From contig QMYO01000032.1 in assembly GCA_003662715.1 (NCBI GenBank), forward strand, positions 1 to 10,685: DNA of 10,685 nt, read 5' to 3'. The position numbers were made by a program, and so were the translations under genes. Shown here one piece after another: positions 6,124 through 10,685 of the stretch. The DNA is from Candidatus Bathyarchaeota archaeon (lineage in GTDB: Archaea; Thermoproteota; Bathyarchaeia; Bathyarchaeales; Bathyarchaeaceae). The notes under the pieces are model-generated. The model saw only the letters and a program-made list of their open reading frames with translations. It was not told the DNA's origin and searched no databases. Every line of letters starts with the position of its first letter. Position 1 is the first letter of the stretch.

Positions 6124-7137
6124 TTGGCTAAGTATCCTTTCATCAACGAGGCAGCTGAGTATGTGAAGGAGTTAGACCTTAAAATCGAGGATATAAGTGA
6201 ACCTATACTGAACAGAGCAGAGCACAGAATAGAGGAAGCACTTCTCTACGCTCTAGTGAGCACACAGTTACGTAAAGAAGAAATTGAAATCTCCTCATTT
6301 CCAGTCGCAGTAATGATGGTGGCTTCCACAGCTGACAAGCGTATGAAACGAAGATATGCTCTAGCTGAGGCAAAACGAGTCTATAACTTGCTCAAAGAAG
6401 AAAAAAGCAAAAGCAAAATTCTAGAAATCGCAAAAATCTTCAACTGGAAAATTAGACTAGCCGATGATAAACCGCCCTACGAATTTGCATTATTCTTTAC
6501 GGACTATCTAAGAAACGCCACAAGATTTCAGGCTAAAGGATGGAAACTTGTCAACCGCATTATGCTTAACGGAGAAGTTTATCTAACAAAAGATGACGCA
6601 GCCCGCCTCTTGGAAGAGGAGGTGCGTGTGCACATCGAGAAAAAACTGGATGTTAAGGAAAAAGTTGCGTTGCCACAGAATGTTGCTGACCGTGTGGAAC
6701 GATTAAAACAAGCGTTTACGAAGCAGAAAGGAAAGATTGAATTGGAAGGATTCCCTGAAGAGATTGTTGTTTCCGCTTTTCCACCCTGCATCAAACACAT
6801 GTATGATAACATAACTTCTGGACACCACCTTTCTCATATAGGTCGTTTCGCGTTAACATCTTTTCTAACAAACATAGGTATGACCGCTGAGGAAGTGGTC
6901 AATCTTTATCGTTCGCTCTCTGACTTCAAAGAAAGACTAACCCGTTATCAAGTGGAGCACATAGCTGGTGAACGCGGCTCACGGACAAAGTATATTCCAC
7001 CCAGATGCGACACGCTGCGCACTCATGGAGTCTGCATTGGTATGGATGAGATATGCAGAAAGGTACGGCATCCACTTGCTTATTATCGAAGGAAGCTGAG
7101 AACTATTAAGGCAGAAGCTCCAGTAGAGCGGGCGTGA
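6124..7137 (+). CDS. priL: DNA primase large subunit with 4Fe-4S C-terminal domain
   Basis: PriL pairs with PriS to make the primers that start DNA synthesis and regulates initiation and primer length. At 337 aa it is normal for archaea. The all-helical N-terminal domain (~1-210) includes the conserved MKRRYALAEAKRV (74-86). The C-terminal domain holds four cysteines for the [4Fe-4S] cluster: C222 (FPPCIK), C295 (PPRCD), C304 (GVC) and C311 (EIC), followed by VRHPLAYYRR (314-323), a classic PriL ending. H234/H235 and nearby residues lie in the conserved region between C222 and C295. The start is uncertain: TTG at 6124 gives MAKYPFINEA, but homologues often carry several residues before the YPF and the ribosome site is 20 nt away; upstream residues would read FTRSDLAKYPF. 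The last 4 bases overlap priS (7134-7137), so the two subunits are probably translationally coupled. Confidence 0.94.
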   Translation: MAKYPFINEAAEYVKELDLKIEDISEPILNRAEHRIEEALLYALVSTQLRKEEIEISSFPVAVMMVASTADKRMKRRYALAEAKRVYNLLKEEKSKSKILEIAKIFNWKIRLADDKPPYEFALFFTDYLRNATRFQAKGWKLVNRIMLNGEVYLTKDDAARLLEEEVRVHIEKKLDVKEKVALPQNVADRVERLKQAFTKQKGKIELEGFPEEIVVSAFPPCIKHMYDNITSGHHLSHIGRFALTSFLTNIGMTAEEVVNLYRSLSDFKERLTRYQVEHIAGERGSRTKYIPPRCDTLRTHGVCIGMDEICRKVRHPLAYYRRKLRTIKAEAPVERA

Positions 7138-8387
7138 AAGAAATAGAAACGAAAAAGTTTGTTAAAAACAAATTCTCAGAATACTATCAGAAGCATTCAT
7201 CCAGCCTCCAACCGCCCACTCTAATTGAAAAACGTGAATTCGGATTTCTCATGTTCACTGGAAGAGTTATGGTTAGACATAAAGGCTTCAAGAACGTAGA
7301 CGACCTAGCAAAATCTTTGAAAACACTGGTTCCCTCAGACGTCTACTACTCAAGCGCCTACTATGAAAGACCCGAAGAAGAAATGGAGGAAAAAGGCTGG
7401 CTGGGCGCAGATTTAATCTTCGACATAGACGCAGACCACATCCCAACCCCATGCGAAAAAATCCACGACGCATGGACATGCAACAACTGCGGCATCACAG
7501 GGAAAGGCGTACTGCCCGAAAAGTGCCCCGCATGCGGAGAACACAGATTTGACGATAAAACATGGCCATGCGAAGTCTGTTTGGAATCCGCTAAAACCGA
7601 AACAATAAAACTTATGGACATGCTGAAACAAGACTTCGGCTTTTCCACTAAAGAAATGAAACTATACTTTTCTGGACACCGAGGATACCATCTTCACGTG
7701 GAAAGCGAGAAGATTCAACTGCTTGATTCAATGGCACGCAAGGAAATAGTGGACTACATCATTGGACTAGGACTTGAAACAAAGCTCCACGGATTGGTAG
7801 AGGAGAAAGGAGAAAGAAAAGCAAGCATACTAACTGGACCTAGCCTAAACGACCCAGGATGGAGCGGAAGAATCGCCAGAGGAACCTACGAATTTCTTTC
7901 AAAAGCCACCCTAAACGACCTAAAAGAGATAGGGTTAAAGAAAAAAGTTATCGACACCCTTATCAAACGTAAAGATGCAATTTTAGAGAGCTGGAAAGAA
8001 AAGGGACCATGGGGAATCATAAAGGGCGTGGGCGCTGCAAGCTGGAGAAAAATAGCTCAACACGCGGCGGAGATGCAGGCAGCCAAAATTGATACGGTAG
8101 TAACTACGGATACTCGCCGTTTGATAAGGCTCAATAATACGTTGCATGGAAAAACTGGCTTAAAAAAAATTGAGATACCTATCAATAGCTTCGAGAGTTT
8201 TGACCCTTTCAAGAGTGCCATAGCCTTTAAAGAAGGCACATTAAAGATTATTGTGCAAGATGCTCCTCAATTTAGGTTGGGAGACCAAACTTATGGTCCA
8301 TACAAAAATCGACAAGTTGAGTTGCCAACTGCAGCGGCGCTTCTGCTTCTATGTAAGGGGATGGCGAAAGTGAAGGGGGAAGAATAG
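7134..8387 (+). CDS. priS: DNA primase small (catalytic) subunit with extra cysteines and GINS-B-like C-terminus
   Basis: Catalytic primase subunit of the archaeo-eukaryotic primase fold, 417 aa, longer than the ~330-350 aa of many archaeal PriS. Catalytic acidic motif DLIFDIDADH (93-102) supplies D97 and D99; SGHRGYHLHVE (180-190) is the second motif; the third acidic residue fits D326, ahead of RRLIRLNNTLHGKTGL (328-343). A cysteine-rich insert lies between motifs: C107, C116-x2-C119, C131-x2-C134, C146-x2-C149; the last pair, in WPCEVCLESAK, is the usual zinc knuckle and the first two look like an added zinc ribbon. The last ~45 residues (367-412, with DQTYGPYK and LPTAAALLLL) resemble the GINS B domain. 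GTG at 7134 overlaps the priL stop. GINS follows after 1 nt. Synonymous codon choice changes within the gene near 8060. Confidence 0.95.
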   Translation: MKEIETKKFVKNKFSEYYQKHSSSLQPPTLIEKREFGFLMFTGRVMVRHKGFKNVDDLAKSLKTLVPSDVYYSSAYYERPEEEMEEKGWLGADLIFDIDADHIPTPCEKIHDAWTCNNCGITGKGVLPEKCPACGEHRFDDKTWPCEVCLESAKTETIKLMDMLKQDFGFSTKEMKLYFSGHRGYHLHVESEKIQLLDSMARKEIVDYIIGLGLETKLHGLVEEKGERKASILTGPSLNDPGWSGRIARGTYEFLSKATLNDLKEIGLKKKVIDTLIKRKDAILESWKEKGPWGIIKGVGAASWRKIAQHAAEMQAAKIDTVVTTDTRRLIRLNNTLHGKTGLKKIEIPINSFESFDPFKSAIAFKEGTLKIIVQDAPQFRLGDQTYGPYKNRQVELPTAAALLLLCKGMAKVKGEE

Positions 8388-8388
8388 A

Positions 8389-8940
8389 GTGTACGAGGAG
8401 CTTTATGAAGCTTGGAGAAGAGAGAGGGAAAGCGTGGAAATTCAGATGCTTCCTAAGGATTTCTATGTTAGGCTGGCTGATTATGTGAGGAAGATGCGGG
8501 AGGAGAGTCGAATGTTGGATAAGAAAACAACGAGAGCCAAGCTGATGGAACGGGAGTTCAAAAATGTGAAGGCGCTCATTAAAAAACTTCTTCAGCTTCG
8601 ATACAAAAAATCTTTAGATATGATTAAAGCGGGAAAAACCGTGCCCAAAGAACACCTAACTGAGGAGGAGGAACCGTTGTACGCGGAAATCCAGCCACTC
8701 GCAGAGTCTTATCAAGCGTTGTTTAAAGAAATTTCTAGAGGACACCTGCCAAGTAAGAAGATGAAAAAGAAGGCAAAGGGAATGGTGGTGCGGTTTCTCA
8801 AAGAGGTTCCAGCCATAATTGGCGCTGACATGAAAACATATGGACCCTTCAAACCAGAGGACATAGCAACTTTGCCTGTTGAAAACGCTAAGGCTCTCAT
8901 TAAGCAAGAGGTAGCCATGGAAATAGAAATAAAAGAGTAA
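8389..8940 (+). CDS. gins15: GINS complex subunit, Gins15/51 type
   Basis: GINS joins Cdc45/RecJ-like protein and MCM to form the active replicative helicase at the fork. The protein has 183 aa. A helical, charged A domain (~1-115) precedes the small B domain (~131-178), which carries the signature VVRFLKEVPAIIGADMKTYG (133-152), then PFKPEDIATLP. A-then-B order marks the Sld5/Psf1-like (Gins15, also called Gins51) class; Gins23 has the reverse order. A basic linker (KKMKKKAK, 123-130) joins the domains. GTG at 8389 lies 1 nt after the priS stop with GGGGGA (8375-8380) in the end of priS as ribosome site, so translation is coupled to primase. No Gins23 gene is seen here; some archaea use a homotetramer of this subunit alone. 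A short T5 run (8947-8951) follows the stop. Confidence 0.92.
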   Translation: MYEELYEAWRRERESVEIQMLPKDFYVRLADYVRKMREESRMLDKKTTRAKLMEREFKNVKALIKKLLQLRYKKSLDMIKAGKTVPKEHLTEEEEPLYAEIQPLAESYQALFKEISRGHLPSKKMKKKAKGMVVRFLKEVPAIIGADMKTYGPFKPEDIATLPVENAKALIKQEVAMEIEIKE

Positions 8941-8946
8941 GAACAA

Positions 8947-8951
8947 TTTTT
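8947..8951 (+). terminator. Weak T-tract after the replication cluster
   Basis: Five T residues 7 nt beyond the GINS stop. Short T-runs can terminate in archaea, but five is marginal; readthrough into the SPFH gene is possible. Confidence 0.25.
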
Positions 8952-9021
8952 CATAAGAACTCGTATTCTATAGTTAGCAACCACGGTTGGTAGACCCGCG
9001 ACATCAAAAAAGAGAAATAGG

Positions 9022-9037
9022 CATTGTAAAGACAATG
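9022..9037 (+). repeat. Perfect inverted repeat upstream of the SPFH gene
   Basis: CATTGT (9022-9027) and ACAATG (9032-9037) are exact complements around AAAG. The right arm overlaps a tandem GACAAT-GACAAT (9031-9042). It sits 8 nt before the AAAGGAGGTGA ribosome site (9046-9056). It could be an operator or a weak 5' hairpin; a 6-bp arm also arises easily by chance in AT-rich DNA. Confidence 0.35.
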
Positions 9038-9059
9038 ACAATATTAAAGGAGGTGAGTT

Positions 9060-10001
9060 TTGAGAATGAATAAAACCGTGAACACTGATAATACGCGGAA
9101 TGGTGAAGAATACTCGGGTTCCCCTGCTCCATTTGCGACTTTTCTAACGTTGTTTCTAATATTTCTAGCATTAACCATTCTTGCCATTCCAAGACCTATA
9201 TCTGCTTTATTTGGCGTTATTGCATTAGCTTCTGTGATATTTCTACCAGCCACCGTAGCGATTAACAAAGAATGGGAAGAAGCAATCATACTGCGCTTCG
9301 GGAAATTCCAAAGGCTTGTGGGACCTGGCTTCTTCTTCAAATGGCCATTTGCAGAGAGTTTTCTGAAGCAGGACAAGCGAATCATTACTTTAGATGTTTC
9401 GCGACAGGAAGTCATGACCAAAGATAACATCAGTGTGAGCGTTGACGCAGTGGTGTTCATGAAAGTGGTGGATACGAAGGATAGCCTTGTTAACATCCAG
9501 AATGTGTGGAACAGCGTAATGAAGTATGCACAAACAACGATGCGAGATGTAGTAGGGGATGTAGAGCTGGATGAGTTGTTGGCACGACGAGACGAGATTG
9601 CAAATAAGATTGAAAAGATTGTGGAGAGAGAAACAAAGGATTGGGGCGTAGACATCATTTCAGTGAAGTTACAGACTGTAGAGTTGCCTGAAGATATGAA
9701 ACGTGTGATTGCACGACAGGCTGAAGCTGAGCGAGAGAAACGGGCGGTGATTATTAAAAGCGAAGGCGAGTTAACAGCAGCGGAAAACTTGGAGAAAGCG
9801 GTGAAAAAGATGAGTGGACGGGCGATGTATTTGCGTACATTGTCAAGCTTAGAGGATATTAGTTATGACCAAAGCAATACGATTGTGTTTGCGATTCCCA
9901 TGGATATGGTGAAGGGAGAGATTTTGGGATTAGCAGCGTTTGCTGGAGCAAACAATGCGTCAAAAGTAGTGCGCCTAAAGAAAGAGGAGACTAAACAATA
10001 G
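9060..10001 (+). CDS. SPFH/stomatin-family (slipin-like) membrane protein
   Basis: 313 aa. A polar N-terminal stretch (1-24) is followed by two hydrophobic segments (~26-43 and ~47-66) split by PRP. The SPFH core (~65-240) begins VAINKEWEEAIILRFGKFQR (66-85), then VGPGFFFKWPF (87-97), then DVSRQEVMTKDNISVSVDAVV (112-132), and the classic stomatin stretch DVVGDVELDELLARRDEI (163-180). A coiled-coil arm follows (RQAEAEREKRAVIIKSEGE, 219-237), and a C-terminal tail. Such proteins oligomerise at membranes and scaffold proteases or channels. Slipin genes are usually paired with an NfeD-family gene; none is adjacent here. TTG at 9060 is chosen over ATG at 9066 because GGAGG (9049-9053) is 6 nt from the TTG and 12 nt from the ATG. 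Its place between replication genes and rpl44e has no obvious functional reason. Confidence 0.9.
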   Translation: MRMNKTVNTDNTRNGEEYSGSPAPFATFLTLFLIFLALTILAIPRPISALFGVIALASVIFLPATVAINKEWEEAIILRFGKFQRLVGPGFFFKWPFAESFLKQDKRIITLDVSRQEVMTKDNISVSVDAVVFMKVVDTKDSLVNIQNVWNSVMKYAQTTMRDVVGDVELDELLARRDEIANKIEKIVERETKDWGVDIISVKLQTVELPEDMKRVIARQAEAEREKRAVIIKSEGELTAAENLEKAVKKMSGRAMYLRTLSSLEDISYDQSNTIVFAIPMDMVKGEILGLAAFAGANNASKVVRLKKEETKQ

Positions 10002-10081
10002 CTGAATCAGCAGATGAGTATTACTCTATACAACGTCCCCCTCTTTTAGCTATGCACATTTGTGAACTGAATTCTATAAGA

Positions 10082-10087
10082 TTTTTT
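10082..10087 (+). terminator. T-tract terminator after the SPFH gene
   Basis: T6 in the 141-nt gap after the SPFH gene, followed by T5 at 10096-10100. It is consistent with archaeal T-rich termination, though the second run could instead be part of a TATA element for the next gene. Confidence 0.35.
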
Positions 10088-10094
10088 CATAGGG

Positions 10095-10104
10095 GTTTTT
10101 ATTT
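10095..10104 (+). promoter_or_regulatory. Possible TATA box of the small RHH-like gene
   Basis: GTTTTTATTT is AT-rich and lies ~45 nt before the TTG at 10143, placing initiation near 10122-10126 and leaving a short leader with GGTGGGGTGA (10132-10141). The match is weak. Confidence 0.25.
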
Positions 10105-10142
10105 CACTCTACATCAATGATAGATTATGTAGGTGGGGTGAC

Positions 10143-10478
10143 TTGAGCAAAGTCTTTATCAGAATTCAGCTTGAAGGTGAACTCGCTAGAATTTTCGAAT
10201 TTATCAAGGAAGCTCATAAACTCAAACCAAACAATGAACTCTTACAAACCTTGATTGATGAAGACGCAAGAATTTTCGGAAACACAATAGAAATTCCAAT
10301 ATCAAAAGAATGTTACCACCAAATCTGGGAACTCATAAAAGAATTTGATTTAGACTACTCATCAGTTGAGGAGTTTGTTCAAGAAACTTTCATAGACTTA
10401 CTAATGATGGGATGGAAAGCCTTGAATCAAAATGATACAGAGCTATTTCAGGAAAAAACTCTTGCCTACATCGTGTAA
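10143..10478 (+). CDS. Small protein resembling two fused ribbon-helix-helix units
   Basis: 111 aa, not recognised as a named family. Predicted strand-helix-helix appears twice. Unit 1 (~3-42) has a strand VFIRIQLEG, helix ELARIFEFIKEAHKL and a second helix PNNELLQTLIDED. Unit 2 (~47-90) has a strand NTIEIPISKE, helix ECYHQIWELIKEF, then DYSSVEEFVQETFIDLLMMG, whose S-x-x-E-F-(V/I) opening is typical of CopG/MetJ-type helix 2. One chain could thus make the DNA-binding unit that normally needs a dimer. Basic residues in the strands are few, especially in unit 2, so DNA binding is not assured; it may be a degenerate or protein-binding version. The TTG start has GGTGG 6 nt upstream. The gene stands alone in its direction-specific unit, with T-rich DNA before it and an rpl44e promoter after it. 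The fold is an inference by eye. Confidence 0.6.
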   Translation: MSKVFIRIQLEGELARIFEFIKEAHKLKPNNELLQTLIDEDARIFGNTIEIPISKECYHQIWELIKEFDLDYSSVEEFVQETFIDLLMMGWKALNQNDTELFQEKTLAYIV

Positions 10479-10530
10479 ACATATATTCAATCATCATCCC
10501 ATTTCTCAGTAATGTTTTATTTAACTAGGT

Positions 10531-10540
10531 AAAGTATATA
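10531..10540 (+). promoter_or_regulatory. TATA box of rpl44e
   Basis: AAAGTATATA (continuing AATT) is the clearest TATA-like element in the window. Initiation would fall near 10562-10566, leaving a leader of under 20 nt before the start and no visible Shine-Dalgarno, so this message may be nearly leaderless. This suggests rpl44e begins its own transcript separate from the genes before it. Confidence 0.5.
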
Positions 10541-10571
10541 ATTGAGCTGCTTGTTCTATACCGAAACGACA

Positions 10572-10685
10572 GTGAACAAAATGAGGATGCCTAAAGAAAT
10601 AGCCACCTACTGTACAAGGTGCAAGTCACATCAAACTCACAAAGTTTCCATATACAAAGCTGGAAAAAGAAGAGCCCTAGCTCAA
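10572..10685 (+). CDS. rpl44e: Ribosomal protein L44e, N-terminal part (cut by right edge)
   Basis: The open frame encodes PKEIATYCTRCKSHQTHKVS followed by IYKAGKRRALAQ, the characteristic start of large-subunit protein L44e (eukaryotic RPL36A/eL42). eL42 binds near the ribosomal E site. The first half of its zinc site is visible as C-x2-C (C11 and C14 counted from the ATG at 10581). Three in-frame starts are possible: GTG at 10572, ATG at 10581 and ATG at 10587. Family proteins usually begin two or three residues before the PK(E/R)I string, which favours 10581 or 10587; the coordinate given is the outermost option. In archaea L44e is often followed by S27e and translation factor genes and lies near PCNA/primase/GINS genes, which agrees with this window. 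No Shine-Dalgarno is visible, unlike its neighbours. Confidence 0.88.
   Translation, partial: MNKMRMPKEIATYCTRCKSHQTHKVSIYKAGKRRALAQ

Noticed and set aside
7288..7648. Several minus-strand open frames inside priS
   Set aside because: They overlap a gene with clear catalytic motifs; their translations are low-complexity and lack a ribosome site. They reflect the C-rich third positions of priS.
8656..9041. Minus-strand open frames over the end of the GINS gene
   Set aside because: They run opposite the conserved GINS B domain and show no motif.
9044..9658. 204-codon minus-strand open frame opposite the SPFH gene
   Set aside because: Composition is Ser/Thr/Met-rich as expected for an antisense shadow, and the plus strand encodes an unmistakable stomatin-family protein.
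1..10685. CRISPR arrays, insertion sequences, tRNA or rRNA genes, attachment sites
   Set aside because: No regularly spaced repeats, transposase-like frames, terminal inverted repeats, cloverleaf-like sequences or rRNA-like stretches were seen.

Overview
The window looks like a piece of an archaeal chromosome, probably from the TACK side and most like Bathyarchaeia or a relative. This lineage call is inferred from gene content and was not tested. The archaeal evidence is direct: an archaeal-type threonyl-tRNA synthetase with the archaeal N-terminal editing domain, a PCNA clamp, both subunits of the archaeal/eukaryotic primase, a GINS subunit, ribosomal protein L44e, and TATA-like boxes followed by Shine-Dalgarno sites. 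Nearly every gene starts with GTG or TTG. No mobile element, CRISPR array, rRNA or tRNA is visible, and no gene-free stretch exceeds 300 bases.

Layout. Positions 1-3686 (plus strand) hold the 3' end of a PfkB-family sugar kinase, two small cysteine-containing proteins (70 and 71 aa), thrS, and a branched-chain aminotransferase (ilvE). A convergent minus-strand gene (3766-4527) encodes a membrane-anchored, sequon-rich surface protein built of two tandem beta-rich repeats. It is separated from ilvE by a pair of opposed T-tracts. Divergent from it, at 4700-5230, is a QueT-family (COG4708-like) ECF transporter S component. Its leader folds on paper into a hairpin whose loop is complementary to the gene's own Shine-Dalgarno site.

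Positions 5326-8940 form a DNA replication cluster: pcn (sliding clamp), priL and priS (4-base overlap), and a GINS subunit of the Gins15/51 type (1-base gap). These proteins act together at the fork: GINS in the CMG-type helicase, PriSL making primers, PCNA tethering polymerase and ligase. Next come a stomatin/SPFH membrane protein (9060-10001), a small protein that reads as two fused ribbon-helix-helix units (10143-10478), and the start of rpl44e, cut by the right edge. Association of PCNA/primase/GINS genes with L44e is a known archaeal gene neighbourhood; here the SPFH and ribbon-helix-helix genes sit between the two halves.

The item most worth following up is the queT leader (about 4619-4692), which has the layout of a translation-controlling pseudoknot riboswitch in front of a likely queuosine/archaeosine precursor transporter. 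Second are the GINS B-domain-like C-terminus of PriS next to a GINS gene, and the tandem ribbon-helix-helix protein.
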